Positions 1-9,451 are shown, numbered from the stretch's first letter. The stretch is 64,000 bases of DNA from Mycetohabitans sp. B8 (GCF_021991875.1 NZ_JAHLKR010000024.1:50289-114288); one strand, 5' to 3'. The notes: generated by a model from the sequence alone, not told the origin. Made by a program: numbers and translations.

Positions 1-639
1 ACGCTGGGCATCCCGCCAATGGGCGGCGCGTTGTTTACCCGTGTCATTGCCGTGTTCCGGCAACGCTACCCGGGCATCGACCTAAAATTATTTGAGCAGG
101 GCTCGCGCGCGATCGAGACCGCGCTGTTGGCTGGGGAGCTAGAATTGGGTGCATTGTTGCAGCCGGTGGACACCGACGTGTTCGACGTGCTGCCGGTCAG
201 CCGCCACCCACTATGGTTGATCGCCCCACAATCGTCGCGCTGGCGCGACGCCGCACAGATCGAACTGACCGAGTTGTCCGATGAGCCCTTCGTGTTCTAC
301 GGCGAAAGCCTGGCGCTGAACAATATCGTGCTGGAAGCATGCCGCAGGGCCGGGTTCTCGCCCACCATCGCGGGGCGCAGCGGACACTGGGACTTCATCA
401 CCGCGCTGGTGGCCGCTGGCGTGGGTGTGGCGCTGCTGCCCCGCCCGTACTGCGAGCGGCTGGATCCGGCGCGCTTCGCGCGGGTGCCCGTTGAACCGGA
501 GATCCCTTGGGACATGGCGCTGGGTTGGCGTCGCAACGGTTACCTGTCCCATGCGGCACGCGCGTGGCTCGCCGTTGCGCGAGAGCTATTGCCCAACCAG
601 GACGGTGCCGATTTCACCGGGCCGCCAGCCGGCATCTGA
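1..639 (+). CDS. LysR-family transcriptional regulator, C-terminal part (5' end off the window)
   Basis: The reading frame is open from base 1 and stops at 637-639, so only the effector-binding half (212 residues) is present. The N-terminal helix-turn-helix lies outside the window. The visible part has the periplasmic-binding-protein-like fold of LysR regulators: an early PPMGGALFTRVIAVFRQRYP segment, the central HPLWLIAP strand, and the late HWDFITALVAAGVGVALLP stretch, which is very characteristic of the family. It probably activates or represses a nearby operon in response to a small ligand. The target would normally be divergent from its own promoter, which is off the left edge, so no ligand can be assigned. 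The following 291 bases up to the convergent PepSY gene hold no recognisable gene. Confidence 0.85.
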   Translation, partial: TLGIPPMGGALFTRVIAVFRQRYPGIDLKLFEQGSRAIETALLAGELELGALLQPVDTDVFDVLPVSRHPLWLIAPQSSRWRDAAQIELTELSDEPFVFYGESLALNNIVLEACRRAGFSPTIAGRSGHWDFITALVAAGVGVALLPRPYCERLDPARFARVPVEPEIPWDMALGWRRNGYLSHAARAWLAVARELLPNQDGADFTGPPAGI

Positions 640-930
640 CAGTTTGCCGCACAAGCCAGCATCGAAATGGCCAACCTGACACGGCTCGATTGCGTGTTTG
701 GCAGCGCGACACGGATGCGCGCCTTGCACGAGCACACGATTCACCCTACGCGGCACCGGCAGGCATGCGGCCGATACCTGGCATGTCCTGTTTAATTCAT
801 TTTTTAAAAGGCAATGACAGCCGGTACCTGACCCAGCCGTGACGGAATGTGCGACACCTACTCGCTTCGTCCCACTGGCAGGCCGATCACGACGATGATG
901 CTCAGGGCGGATGCGGCGAACGGGCGCACA

Positions 931-1680
931 TCACACGATACCGCATACAACCATCGCGACGAGCGACACGGCGAAGATTGCGGCGCCGATCGTCTTGCGC
1001 CGGTTCAGTTCAGTCCACAGCAATACACCGGTCAACGACAGCAGCACCAGACTGCCGGCAATCGTATCGACAAGCAAGGTCCAACCCCTACCCATGCCGC
1101 CGCCACGGTGCATATTGTTCAACATGGCGAGCAACGTCCCTTCGGTGCGCTTGACCGATACGGTCGGATTGCCTTGCCAGTATTCGATCAGGATCGACGT
1201 CTTTGGACCGGCCAGCATCGCGCTCCAGTGCTCCGGTTGCATCACGCTGCGATCGCCCCACGCGACCTTGTGCGCCGGCTCGCGCTGCGTGCGTCCAATA
1301 CGGCCATCAAAGCGCAGTTCACGGCCAACCCACTCGGCAAGTGCTTGCGGGGAATCCGGAGCGGGATTGGGCAGCGGCAGCCGCATTTGCGACACTTGCG
1401 GCTCACCCGGCGAGATTTTCATCGGCCCGCCGCGGTGATTCAGCAGGAAGCCCGTCACGCCGAACATCAATCCCAGCACCGCTCCCCACAGGCCGATCCA
1501 GCCGTGCACGTTGCGTAGCCATTTGAGAAACGTCGAGCGGCGCGAGCGGGACTGGGTCGACGCCGTGCGCGACGCGGACTTGCCGATCGCCGTCGTCGGC
1601 AAGTCCACGCGCACGCGCACCGCCGGCTGCGCGACAGCGTCGGCAGACTCGGACACGTCGTTCAGCGAGCGATGCGTCAA
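931..1680 (-). CDS. PepSY-associated transmembrane protein of the iron operon
   Basis: The protein has about 249 residues. A basic N-terminal stretch is followed by a membrane helix (around residues 58-80, [20 protein letters not shown]) and a periplasmic PepSY-like segment. Two further helices lie near the C-terminus (about 208-225 and 232-249). A conserved motif [12 protein letters not shown] precedes the second helix, as in PepSY-associated TM proteins encoded next to TonB receptors. The start is uncertain. A TTG at 1678-1680 overlaps the stop codon of piuC (TTGA), which suggests translational coupling, but a later start is possible. The gene is third in the operon TonB receptor - piuC - PepSY. 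Its likely role is reduction or handling of iron or siderophore at the inner membrane. That role is inferred from context, not shown by the sequence. Confidence 0.78.
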   Translation of the reverse strand: MTHRSLNDVSESADAVAQPAVRVRVDLPTTAIGKSASRTASTQSRSRRSTFLKWLRNVHGWIGLWGAVLGLMFGVTGFLLNHRGGPMKISPGEPQVSQMRLPLPNPAPDSPQALAEWVGRELRFDGRIGRTQREPAHKVAWGDRSVMQPEHWSAMLAGPKTSILIEYWQGNPTVSVKRTEGTLLAMLNNMHRGGGMGRGWTLLVDTIAGSLVLLSLTGVLLWTELNRRKTIGAAIFAVSLVAMVVCGIV

Positions 1681-2363
1681 GTCTCACCCCATATGCGCAG
1701 AAGGTTGTGATAACACCCGATTAGCTGCCGCCGCGCGAGGTCATCGGCGTGATCGCAGTTCAGGCGCTGGATCGCCGTATCCAGGTCGAACAACAGCGCG
1801 CGCCTGGCGTCGTCGCGCACCAAGCTCTCGATCCAGAAAAAGCTGGCGAGCCGCACGCCGCGGGTGACCGGCGCGACCCGGTGAACGCTGGTCGCCGGAT
1901 AAACAACCATGTCGCCGGCGGCCAGCTTGACCTCGTGCGCGCCATAAGTGTCCTCGATCATCAGTTCGCCACCGTCATATTCGTCGGGTCCAGCCAAAAA
2001 CAGCGTCGCCGACACGTCGGTGCGCAGCTTCGCGCCATGCCCAGGCACAATCCGGATCGAACCGTCGACGTGGTCGCCGAACGCCATCCCGGCGCCATAG
2101 CGATTAAACAGTGGCGGATACACGCGGTTGGGCAAGACCGCGCTGATGAACAGTGGGTGCCGCTCCAGCTCAGCTAGGATCATGTCACCCAACTCGCGCG
2201 CGATCGGCGCGCGCTCGTCGATTTGCTGGTTGTGCTTGACCGGCGCGCCCTGGTAGCCGGCAGTGGCGCGACCATCGACCCACGCGTGGCCGGCCGCGTC
2301 CAGTGTGGCGCGTATCGCCTGCAACTGCTGCGGCGACAATACATTCGGTATGGACACGATCAT
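1677..2363 (-). CDS. piuC: Fe(II)/2-oxoglutarate-dependent PKHD-type hydroxylase PiuC
   Basis: This 228-residue protein matches the PiuC/YbiX family of iron-regulated 2-oxoglutarate dioxygenases in length and sequence. It begins [15 protein letters not shown]. The iron ligands are visible: the HxD pair in GDHVDGSIR (about residues 97-99) and the distal His in SVHRV (about 159), followed by the 2-oxoglutarate-binding Arg in RGVRLASF. It starts 28 bases after the end of the TonB receptor gene and overlaps the PepSY gene, so it is the middle gene of one operon. In related bacteria this enzyme is induced with siderophore receptors under iron limitation. Its natural substrate is not established. 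The ATG start at 2361-2363 agrees with the family N-terminus. Confidence 0.9.
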   Translation of the reverse strand: MIVSIPNVLSPQQLQAIRATLDAAGHAWVDGRATAGYQGAPVKHNQQIDERAPIARELGDMILAELERHPLFISAVLPNRVYPPLFNRYGAGMAFGDHVDGSIRIVPGHGAKLRTDVSATLFLAGPDEYDGGELMIEDTYGAHEVKLAAGDMVVYPATSVHRVAPVTRGVRLASFFWIESLVRDDARRALLFDLDTAIQRLNCDHADDLARRQLIGCYHNLLRIWGET

Positions 2364-2391
2364 CTCGCGGCGCCTGCTGTCAGTTGCATGG

Positions 2392-4587
2392 TTAGATCCA
2401 GTAATTGAATGTCGCCAGCAACGTGCGACTCAGCCCCGGCACCGCACGCCCGCCGTCGGACGGAATCAGGGCATCGTAGTAGCGCTTGTCTGTTACGTTC
2501 AACAGGTTCAACTGCACGTCGTACTGCTTGGCGTGATACGCGAGCATGGCGTCCCAGCGCGTATAGCCGCCAACAGACACTCGGTTGTTGTTCGCCGCAT
2601 AGCGCGTGCTCATGTAATTCAGGCCACCGCCCGCCTGCCAGTGCGGCATGAATTCATATGTCGTCCACAACGTGAACATGTTGCGCGGCGTATTCGCCGG
2701 TGTGTTGCCCTGCGTGCCGTCCTTCGCGCCCGTGATTCGGCTGTTCAAGTACGTATAGCCGCCATATAGCTGCCACTTGTCCGTGATCCGCCCCGACGCA
2801 CCGAACTGGTAACCCCGCACCCGCACATCACCGTCGATCGAATACGCGCCGGTCGCATCCTGCGTGCGTGCGTTGGACTTATCGATGTTAAACAGCGATT
2901 GCGAAATCGACAACGTGCCGCCCAGCAAGTCCCATTTGTTGCCCACCTCGTATGAGCGGTTCGTTTCGGGCTTCAAATTCTGCGTGCCGTTGGTCAGCGT
3001 CAGCGCCTCGAGCGACGGATTGAACGACGTGCCGTATGATAGGTAGTATGACTGCACATTATCCGGCTGGTAAATCACGCCGCCGCGCACGTTCGTGTAG
3101 CTGTTCGTCTGCGCGGCATAGGACGGCGCATTCATCGAGTTCGCGATATGGGCCTGATAGCGGTCCCAGCGCACGCCGCCGACCACCTTCCACTGCCGCG
3201 TCAGCGACACCGTGTCATTCACATACACGCCGATTGAGTTCGCGCTGGACCTAGCCAGGTTGCCGATGCCCCGCACCACATCGGCTGGCCGCGGTACGTA
3301 AGCTGCACCGGTCAGCGGTACCACGCCGATCACGTTACTCGGCATGCCAGCCCCGGTTACGGTATAGGACTGGTTGTTGTATGTCTCGTGCCCCAGCTCG
3401 AGACCGGCGATCAAGTCATGCTTCAGTGCCCCGGTCGCAACCTTCCATTCGACGTCCGTCGCGTTATAGAGCGAGTGATCGTTGATCACTCGGTCCTTGC
3501 CCATCAGCTTCACGTACAAGCTCGATAGCGGCAGCGACGTGTAGCTGCCGCTGGACAGCGCACGCGAGCCGGCGAGCGGCCCAGTCAGCACACTGGCAAC
3601 ATTGGTTGCGCGCGCATCGGTCGCGTAGTGGCTAAACTGCGTCTGGTTGCGCAGCTTCAGTTCATCACTGAACCGGTGCTCGATGCGCGCCGACAACGTC
3701 TGCACGTCCTGCACCGTGCGATCGCCCGTGTAGCCATAAAAGCGCTCGCGGCCCACCGGCGCCGGGTGCCCATTGACCGCTGGCACGCCATAGTCCGGCA
3801 TGTCGCGGTTGTGCTGGAGCAGCGCCGAGAGCGTGATTTCGGTGGGCGTTCCAATACCCAAGCGCACCTGCGGCGCAATACCGAAATCCTTGTTGCGCAT
3901 CGCGTCGCGCGTGGTGCCCACGCTCTGGCCAAATGCGTTGACCCGCACCGCCGCGGTATCGGAGATCGGCTGGTTCACGTCGACCGTGGTCCGGTAGTCG
4001 TCGCCCGTGCCGACAGTACCGCTTACCTCGGCCGAACGCGTCAGATTCGCCTTCTTGCTAGTCTGGTTGATCACGCCGCCGGTGGAGCCGCGTCCGAACA
4101 ACATCGACGACGGCCCATACAGCACGTCAATCGATTCGAGGTTGAAGGTGTCGCGATAGTATTGCCCGCGATCGCGAAAGCCATCCAGATAGATATCGGT
4201 GCGGGCCGTGAAGCCGCGCAGATTGATGTTATTGCCGATCTGCCCGCCCTCGGCCCCGCCGATCGTGATGCCCGGAACGTTGCGCAACGCGTCGGCAAAC
4301 GACGCAACGCCCTGCGATTGCATCAAGGCCTTGTTGACCACCACGACCTCCTGCGGGATGTCCGTCAGCGCGGTGGGGCGCTTTGCACCGATAAAGGCGC
4401 GCGTTGCCTGGAAATCGGTCCGATCCGCATCGCCGGTGACCCGTACGGCGGGCAGCGCGGCACTCGCCACGGCGCCATGTCGCGTGTCTTGTGAATTGGA
4501 ATCGGGCTGAGCGGACTGCGCAAGCGCCGGCATTGGCACGGTAAAAGCGGCCACCAGCGCCGTGGCAAACGGCGTCATCTTCGTCAT
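2392..4587 (-). CDS. TonB-dependent catecholate-type siderophore receptor
   Basis: This is an outer-membrane ferric-siderophore transporter of 731 residues. The chosen start gives [15 protein letters not shown]..., a Sec signal peptide ending near ALAQS, and has an AGGA ribosome site about 10 bases upstream. The plug domain carries [52 protein letters not shown] and [20 protein letters not shown], followed by a 22-strand-type barrel with alternating aromatic segments. The protein ends in a beta-signal-like FNYWI, where Phe would be more usual as the last residue. The family resembles Fiu and other catecholate receptors. A Fur box lies about 190 bases upstream, and piuC and a PepSY protein follow in the same operon, so iron-dependent expression is expected. 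The exact siderophore cannot be read from the sequence. Confidence 0.93.
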   Translation of the reverse strand: MTKMTPFATALVAAFTVPMPALAQSAQPDSNSQDTRHGAVASAALPAVRVTGDADRTDFQATRAFIGAKRPTALTDIPQEVVVVNKALMQSQGVASFADALRNVPGITIGGAEGGQIGNNINLRGFTARTDIYLDGFRDRGQYYRDTFNLESIDVLYGPSSMLFGRGSTGGVINQTSKKANLTRSAEVSGTVGTGDDYRTTVDVNQPISDTAAVRVNAFGQSVGTTRDAMRNKDFGIAPQVRLGIGTPTEITLSALLQHNRDMPDYGVPAVNGHPAPVGRERFYGYTGDRTVQDVQTLSARIEHRFSDELKLRNQTQFSHYATDARATNVASVLTGPLAGSRALSSGSYTSLPLSSLYVKLMGKDRVINDHSLYNATDVEWKVATGALKHDLIAGLELGHETYNNQSYTVTGAGMPSNVIGVVPLTGAAYVPRPADVVRGIGNLARSSANSIGVYVNDTVSLTRQWKVVGGVRWDRYQAHIANSMNAPSYAAQTNSYTNVRGGVIYQPDNVQSYYLSYGTSFNPSLEALTLTNGTQNLKPETNRSYEVGNKWDLLGGTLSISQSLFNIDKSNARTQDATGAYSIDGDVRVRGYQFGASGRITDKWQLYGGYTYLNSRITGAKDGTQGNTPANTPRNMFTLWTTYEFMPHWQAGGGLNYMSTRYAANNNRVSVGGYTRWDAMLAYHAKQYDVQLNLLNVTDKRYYDALIPSDGGRAVPGLSRTLLATFNYWI

Positions 4588-4772
4588 TGTCGGTATGTCC
4601 TGCGAAAAGGCGACGCTCACGCCCTCGCGCTCGCATGACGTCGCCCGCACGGCAAAGCGCCCTGCGGCCTATCTTGATTGTCGGCTGGCTCACGCCACCC
4701 CTTACCGTTGTCACGGCACGGGCGAGCGTGGTTGGCTGGCGGCGCATGTTCGCATATCCTGCACCACCCCGG

Positions 4773-4791
4773 AATGCGAATCGTTATCATT
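4773..4791 (-). promoter_or_regulatory. Fur box upstream of the TonB receptor operon
   Basis: The 19-base site AATGCGAATCGTTATCATT (reverse complement AATGATAACGATTCGCATT) closely follows the Fur operator consensus, with the NATAAT-type arms around a centre. It lies about 186 bases before the receptor start codon and 81 bases past the convergently reading end of srkA's neighbourhood. It is AT-richer than its surroundings. The binding function is inferred from the match and from the iron-uptake gene it precedes. Confidence 0.75.
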
Positions 4792-4851
4792 ACATGTATA
4801 ACGTCTTTTTTCAACTGACGGATGGCGGACAATCGATATCGGCAGCCCACC

Positions 4852-5892
4852 TCACACAGGCCACAGCGGCGGCTCCTGTAACGCACCGACCTGCTCACGC
4901 AATTCCAAGATACGATCCTCCCAGTACCGGTGCGTGTTGAACCACGGAAATGCGGCAGGAAACGCCGGATCGTTCCACCGACGCGCAAGCCATGCCGCAT
5001 AATGGATCAAGCGCAACGTGCGGAACGCTTCGATTAAGTGAAGCTCGCGCGAATCGAACTCGCAAAAATCCTCATAGCCCGCCAATACGTGACCCAGCGC
5101 ACGGCTCGCCTGCGCGCGCTCGCCTGGCAGCAGCAGCCATAGGTCTTGAATCGCCGGTGCCATCCGGCTGTCGTCGAAATCGACGAAATGGGGGCCGGCA
5201 TCGGTCCACAGCACGTTACCTTGATGGCAGTCGCCGTGCACGCGCAACGCTCGTACATCGCCGGCGCGCTCGAACGAGGCTTGCACCGCGTCTAGCGCCA
5301 GTTGGCTGATAGTCTCGTAGGCCTGACGCAACTCGACCGGCACGAAGCCGCTGGCGAGCAGGTACGCAAGCGGCTCACGGCCGAACGTGTCGATGTCCAG
5401 CGGCCCGCGGGCGACGTAGTCGCGCTGCCGACCGATCGCGTGGATGCGGCCGATGAAGCGTCCCAGCCACTGCAGTGTGGCGTTGTCGTCCAACTCCGGT
5501 GCCCGGCCGCCACGCCGCTCGAACAACGCGAAGCGGAAACCGTCGATCTCATGCAGCGTATGGTCGTCGAGCATGATCGCCGGCACGGCCGGGATCTCAT
5601 GCTCGGCCAGCTGCGCAACGAATGCGTGCTCCTCCAAGATGGCCTCATCGCGCCAACGCCCGGGCCGGTAGAACTTCGCCACCAGCGGCGCGGCGTCTTC
5701 GATGCCGACCTGATAGACGCGGTTTTCGTAACTGCTCAGCGCAAGCAACCGCCCGTCGGTGCGGCGGCCGCCGCGCGCCAGCACAGCATCGAGCGCGTCG
5801 AGCACGCGCTCGGGCGTCAGATCCGCGTAGGGAGCCTGGGCGCCGGCATCGGCACGCGGCGGATTGTTGAGACTGCGATCATTGGGTTCCAT
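4852..5892 (-). CDS. srkA: Stress-response serine/threonine protein kinase SrkA (YihE/RdoA)
   Basis: This 346-residue cytoplasmic kinase has the aminoglycoside-phosphotransferase fold. The ATP-site lysine is in LVAKFYRPGRW. The catalytic loop is HGDCHQGNVLW (about residue 225 onward) and the metal-binding Asp is in VDFDDSRMAPAIQDLW, all typical of SrkA, a kinase that protects cells in envelope and oxidative stress. The start MEPNDRS at 5890-5892 was chosen because upstream codons translate a low-complexity Arg/Trp/Cys stretch over a tandem repeat and are unlikely to be coding. The gene is monocistronic between the small conserved gene upstream and the Fur-controlled receptor downstream. Confidence 0.93.
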   Translation of the reverse strand: MEPNDRSLNNPPRADAGAQAPYADLTPERVLDALDAVLARGGRRTDGRLLALSSYENRVYQVGIEDAAPLVAKFYRPGRWRDEAILEEHAFVAQLAEHEIPAVPAIMLDDHTLHEIDGFRFALFERRGGRAPELDDNATLQWLGRFIGRIHAIGRQRDYVARGPLDIDTFGREPLAYLLASGFVPVELRQAYETISQLALDAVQASFERAGDVRALRVHGDCHQGNVLWTDAGPHFVDFDDSRMAPAIQDLWLLLPGERAQASRALGHVLAGYEDFCEFDSRELHLIEAFRTLRLIHYAAWLARRWNDPAFPAAFPWFNTHRYWEDRILELREQVGALQEPPLWPV

Positions 5893-5983
5893 CCCGCCAT
5901 TGTGCCTGAGCGGCACGCGGCCTGAGCATCGCCACACGCGGACGGGGACAAGACGCAGTGCCGTGGCAGTATCCGCAGCAGTC

Positions 5984-6127
5984 CTGCGCCAGCGCCCGTG
6001 CCAGCATGCGAGGCAGACCCTGCGCCAGCATCCGTGCCAGCGCGCGAGGCAGACCACCCTGCGTCAGCACCCGCGCCAGCGCACGAGGCAGAAACTCGTC
6101 AGCGCCCGTGCCAACGCTCGCGGCAGC
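5984..6127. repeat. Minisatellite: four imperfect copies of a ~34-base unit
   Basis: Four copies of a unit close to CTGCGCCAGCACCCGTGCCA followed by GCGCGAGGCAGA begin at about 5984, 6020, 6059 and 6095, giving spacings of 36, 39 and 36 bases. Copies 1-3 differ at only a few positions and copy 4 is more diverged. The array sits in the non-coding gap between srkA and the small gene at 6153-6365. It creates spurious open frames in both directions. Confidence 0.8.
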
Positions 6128-6152
6128 CCCCGCCAGCCGCATCCGGGCTATA

Positions 6153-6365
6153 TCAGTGCAACGGCGCGCCCGCCGGGCGCACCACCTCGCCGGTCTCGAT
6201 CAGATCCACCAAGAAGAACGGCTCGGTGTTGAGCGGCTTGGATTGCCCCGGCTCACCCTCGAACCACGTCACCATCGCCATGTCGCCCAGGATGCGCAAT
6301 ACGATGCCGCGCGCGTCGCGCGGCACTGCGATATGGCTGGAACGCACGATTGAACCCACCTTCAT
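6153..6365 (-). CDS. Small conserved hypothetical protein (70 aa)
   Basis: This 70-residue protein begins MKVGSIVRSSHIAVPRDARG and has a good ribosome site (AAGGGGGAAATC immediately before the ATG). The compact sequence, with hydrophobic strands GIVLRILGDMAMVTWFEGE and FFLVDLIETGEVV, suggests a small beta-barrel of SH3/KOW-like size. No signal peptide or membrane helix is visible. I do not recognise a function. It resembles small uncharacterised proteins of Burkholderia. The long upstream extension of the same frame is rejected as coding because the ribosome site and the change in composition both favour this start. Confidence 0.72.
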   Translation of the reverse strand: MKVGSIVRSSHIAVPRDARGIVLRILGDMAMVTWFEGEPGQSKPLNTEPFFLVDLIETGEVVRPAGAPLH

Positions 6366-6736
6366 GATTTCCCCCTTTTGATGTTCGCCCGTCCGGCAGG
6401 CATTGTGTCGGCGATGCGTATCCTGCAAAGCCCGAAATGAAAGCATGGAACAGCCCAATTGCGACTGATCCGTCACATGTATACAACGACACGCATCGCA
6501 GCGACCGGCCATCGTCCCGGTCCCGCCGGCGCCTGCTGCCATTGTGCCGAATTTGACGCGCCGGTGACCGCCGCCCGCTGGCGCACACTGACTGTCTCGT
6601 CGCCCCACGCAACGTACGACCAGCAACGTACGACCCATCAGCGCAACCTCCGACCGGACCGTTTGCACCAGTCAGCTAGAATAGCCGGTTTTACCGAAGT
6701 CGGTTGCGCCGCTCCCCGGCTGCCGAATACTGCCTT
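6366..6736. other. Divergent intergenic region between the small gene and the permease
   Basis: This 371-base gap contains no convincing gene. It must hold the promoters of both flanking divergent genes. The notable feature is a perfect 13-base direct repeat GCAACGTACGACC at 6609-6621 and 6623-6635 (one helical-turn-and-a-half period of 14 bases), about 100 bases before the permease start. A possible -10 hexamer TAGAAT lies at 6677-6682, but no good -35 stands at normal spacing from it. Confidence 0.5.
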
Positions 6737-8143
6737 ATGTCACTGTTTCGAAAGAAAGATATTGGTCATATGCTGGCCCGTCGCAATGCCGACGACAGCT
6801 TGCACAGGGCACTGGGCCCACTGGATCTCACGCTTCTGGGCATCGGAGCGATCATCGGTACCGGCATCTTCGTGCTGACAGGAACCGGCGCGGTGATCGC
6901 CGGCCCCGCCCTGACGCTGTCTTTCGTCATTGCGGCGATCGCGTGCTGCTTTGCGGCGCTCGCCTACGCCGAATTCTCGTCGACGATTCCGGTCGCCGGC
7001 TCGATCTACACTTATTCGTATGCGACGCTTGGCGAGCTTGCCGCTTGGATCATCGGCTGGGATCTGATGCTCGAATATGGGCTCGCGACGTCGGCGGTGT
7101 CGGTTGGATGGTCCGGCTACCTGCAATCGTTACTGTCCGGCTTCGGCATCACGCTGCCGCAAGTACTGACCGCAGCGCCCGGCACCGTGCCCGGCCACAC
7201 GACATGGTTCAACTTGCCAGCGTTCCTCGTGATGATGGCCATCACATTCCTGTTATCGATCGGTGTGCGCGAATCCACCCGGGTCAACAACGTGATGGTC
7301 GCGATCAAGGTAGCCGTCGTGCTGCTGGTGATCGCGGTCGGCGCGTTCCATGTCCGGCCCGCGAACTGGCACCCGTTCATGCCAATGGGCTGGTCCGGTG
7401 TGTTCGGAGCCGCCGCGGTGATGTTTTTCGCCTTCATCGGGTTTGACTCGGTGTCCTCCGCGGCGGAAGAGGTCAAGAACCCGAAACGCGACTTGCCGAT
7501 CGGCATCATTGCATCGCTCGCCGTTTGCGCAGCGCTCTATGTGACGGTCGCCGCCGTGGTCACCGGCATCGTGCCGTACGCTGAGTTCGCAAACGTGTCG
7601 CATCCGGTATCCTACGTGCTTCAAACAATCGGCGCAGACTGGGTCGCCGGCTTTGTCGATCTGGGTGCGGTGCTCGGCATGCTGACGGTGATCCTGGTGA
7701 TGATGTACGGTCAGACACGCATCATCTTTGCGATGTCCCGGGACGGCTTGCTACCCGCCGCGCTCTCGCGCATCCATCCGCGCTTCCAGACGCCGCTGAT
7801 CACCACCTGGCTGGTCGGCATCTTTTTCGCGTTGATCGGCGCGCTGGTGCCACTAGACGTCTTGGCGGAGTTGATCAATATTGGCACGCTCGCCGCGTTT
7901 TCGATGGTCTCTGTCGCCGTACTGATCCTACGCCGCACGCACCCGACACTGCCGCGCGCATTCCGGTGCCCAGGCGTGCCGCTCGTGCCGATGCTCGCGG
8001 TCGCATCTTGCGTGTTTCTGATGGCCCATTTGCAGGCGATGACGTGGGTCGCATTCGTGGCATGGTTGGCACTGGGACTGGCCGTGTACTTCGGTTATTC
8101 ACGGCGGTATGCGAAGCTCGCATTGAATCCCGAGCACGGATAG
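6737..8143 (+). CDS. APC-superfamily amino-acid permease (CAT/YfnA-like)
   Basis: This 468-residue inner-membrane transporter begins MSLFRKKDIGHMLA. It has about 12-13 hydrophobic helices. The first carries the family signature LLGIGAIIGTGIFVLTG (substrate-binding unwound helix 1), and helix 6 carries MFFAFIGFDSVSSAAEEVKNP. This pattern is typical of cationic/basic amino-acid permeases of the YfnA/CAT group, although substrate cannot be fixed from sequence. The ATG at 6737 is preferred over an upstream in-frame TTG because the family starts with this basic FRKK segment. The next gene begins 149 bases downstream and may or may not be cotranscribed. Confidence 0.9.
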   Translation: MSLFRKKDIGHMLARRNADDSLHRALGPLDLTLLGIGAIIGTGIFVLTGTGAVIAGPALTLSFVIAAIACCFAALAYAEFSSTIPVAGSIYTYSYATLGELAAWIIGWDLMLEYGLATSAVSVGWSGYLQSLLSGFGITLPQVLTAAPGTVPGHTTWFNLPAFLVMMAITFLLSIGVRESTRVNNVMVAIKVAVVLLVIAVGAFHVRPANWHPFMPMGWSGVFGAAAVMFFAFIGFDSVSSAAEEVKNPKRDLPIGIIASLAVCAALYVTVAAVVTGIVPYAEFANVSHPVSYVLQTIGADWVAGFVDLGAVLGMLTVILVMMYGQTRIIFAMSRDGLLPAALSRIHPRFQTPLITTWLVGIFFALIGALVPLDVLAELINIGTLAAFSMVSVAVLILRRTHPTLPRAFRCPGVPLVPMLAVASCVFLMAHLQAMTWVAFVAWLALGLAVYFGYSRRYAKLALNPEHG

Positions 8144-8292
8144 CACTCGCGGCGAACCGGATTGTGCCTGCATACGCCCTGTTTCGTGTGTGCCTGCCGG
8201 GCGTGCGGTTATGATGCCGACCGCATCCGGCGATACGGCGGCGCGCAGGCCGAGCGCGACGGATACCCTGTAGGATTTCGCGAGGAGGACCC

Positions 8293-9060
8293 ATGAACGA
8301 CGACACGCTGAACCATCCGCTCGCCCCAGGCGGCTCGGCGTCATCCGTCGAAACGTTGAATCTGGACGCACGCATGGTCACTGTGGCGGAAGGCTTGCGT
8401 TGGATCGCAGACGCATGGACACTGTTCAAGCGCCGCCCGCTACAGTGGATCGGCCTAGCCCTGTTGTACATGGTGATCGAGTGCGCGCTGTCATTCGCGC
8501 CGGTGTTCAACCTGCTGCCGATGGTGGTCACGCCGATACTGCTGGGCGGGTTGATGTTCACGTGCGAGCAGTTCCGCGCCGACGGCGACGTGCGCATCGG
8601 CAGCCTGTTCGCCGGGTTCACGCGCAAGCTGGGCCCGCTAGCGTTGGTCGGCGTGCTCACGTTCGCGATCGTGATCATCGGTACCGTGGTGCTCGCGTCG
8701 ATCATCGGCTTCGGCACATTTGCTCAACTGGTCTCGCACCAGCCAGGCAACCCACCTGAATGGGGGGCATTGAGCCTCGTCGGGCTGCTGATCTATATCG
8801 CGATCGCCGCGGTGGCTGTAGCCGCTGCATGGTTCGCGCCCGCGCTGGTGATACTGCATGACGTGGCGCCCATTCGCGCGATGCGGGCGAGCTTCAAGGG
8901 CGTGATGCGAAACTGGCTCGCTGGCATCGTCTATGCGCTGTTGTTGCTCGTGATGCTGGTGATCGGAGCGATCCCTTTCCTGCTCGGCTGGTTGGTCGTG
9001 ATACCTTTGTTATTCCTGTCGGTCTACGTCGGTTATCGGGACGTGTTTATCACGCGCTGA
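8293..9060 (+). CDS. BPSS1780-family integral membrane protein
   Basis: The protein has 255 residues. A strong ribosome site GAGGAGG stands 4 bases before the ATG. A hydrophilic N-terminus (about 45 residues) is followed by about six membrane helices, for example LQWIGLALLYMVIECALSF, ALVGVLTFAIVIIGTVVLA, LLIYIAIAAVAVAAAW and LLLLVMLVIGAIPFLLGWLVV. The RRPLQWIGLALLYMV and HDVAPIRAMRASFKGVMRNW segments match a Burkholderia family of uncharacterised membrane proteins. No catalytic motif is visible, so no function is proposed. A transposase remnant abuts its stop codon. Confidence 0.82.
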   Translation: MNDDTLNHPLAPGGSASSVETLNLDARMVTVAEGLRWIADAWTLFKRRPLQWIGLALLYMVIECALSFAPVFNLLPMVVTPILLGGLMFTCEQFRADGDVRIGSLFAGFTRKLGPLALVGVLTFAIVIIGTVVLASIIGFGTFAQLVSHQPGNPPEWGALSLVGLLIYIAIAAVAVAAAWFAPALVILHDVAPIRAMRASFKGVMRNWLAGIVYALLLLVMLVIGAIPFLLGWLVVIPLLFLSVYVGYRDVFITR

Positions 9061-9240
9061 GACGGCTGGCTATCATGCACCGAGGCGGGCGTCACGTGCG
9101 TGTCAGTGATGATCGCGTGCTTGGCCTCTACCGTGCGGTGATCCAAATAGAAAAAGCCCTTGGGCTTATCGTCGCGTACCCTGTAGCCGCTGTGCGGATC
9201 AGTGCAGCTAACGTTGATCTGCTTGCTCGGCAGCGGTAGA
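9061..9240 (-). pseudogene. Remnant of an IS1182-type (DDE) transposase
   Basis: Read on the minus strand, this region encodes SCTDPHSGYRVRDDKPKGFF and YLDHRTVEAKHAIITDTHVT, then PASVHDSQP. These are the catalytic-region strands and the Asp/His landmarks of IS1182-type transposases. Only about 55-60 matching residues are left, with no start region, no C-terminal third and no clear terminal inverted repeats. It is therefore a decayed fragment, not a working element. It touches the stop codon of the upstream membrane-protein gene. Confidence 0.8.
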
Positions 9241-9343
9241 TCGTCGTCATCGCACTTTAAGGGCTTTCGGCACAAGCCTCTCGAGCGTCGCCCTCTCGAG
9301 TTCTGATTGGGCGGGTATCGTCTTCTTGAGCATGCCCCCATAA

Positions 9344-9377
9344 CGACAAATCCCCGGCCAAAACCGGGGATTTGTCG
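9344..9377. terminator. Bidirectional hairpin terminator of metK and the facing genes
   Basis: A perfect 14-base-pair stem, CGACAAATCCCCGG paired with CCGGGGATTTGTCG, encloses a 6-base loop. The GC-rich core is flanked by an AAA/TTT tract on each side, so it can work in both directions. It lies 75-108 bases past the metK stop codon and downstream of the plus-strand membrane-protein gene. Confidence 0.8.
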
Positions 9378-9384
9378 GCAGTCT

Positions 9385-9403
9385 AACCTAGCCGAGGTTT
9401 TTT
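9385..9403 (+). terminator. Short hairpin followed by a T tract
   Basis: The stem AACCT/AGGTT with a 5-base loop (AGCCG) runs into TTTTTT at 9398-9403 on the plus strand. It is weak on its own but lies just after the strong hairpin at 9344-9377 and would back it up for plus-strand transcripts. Confidence 0.5.
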
Positions 9404-9451
9404 ATGGCGTGCCGGCGGCTCCGACACATCTGCGCGGCTATGCCTGCGCCG

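Noticed and set aside
5893..6127. Repeat array as a CRISPR
   Set aside because: The units are nearly contiguous with 2-5 base gaps and no unique spacers, so it is a minisatellite.
9033..9341. An intact 102-residue gene on the minus strand
   Set aside because: It overlaps the end of the membrane-protein gene, and only its middle matches a transposase family, so it is listed as a remnant.
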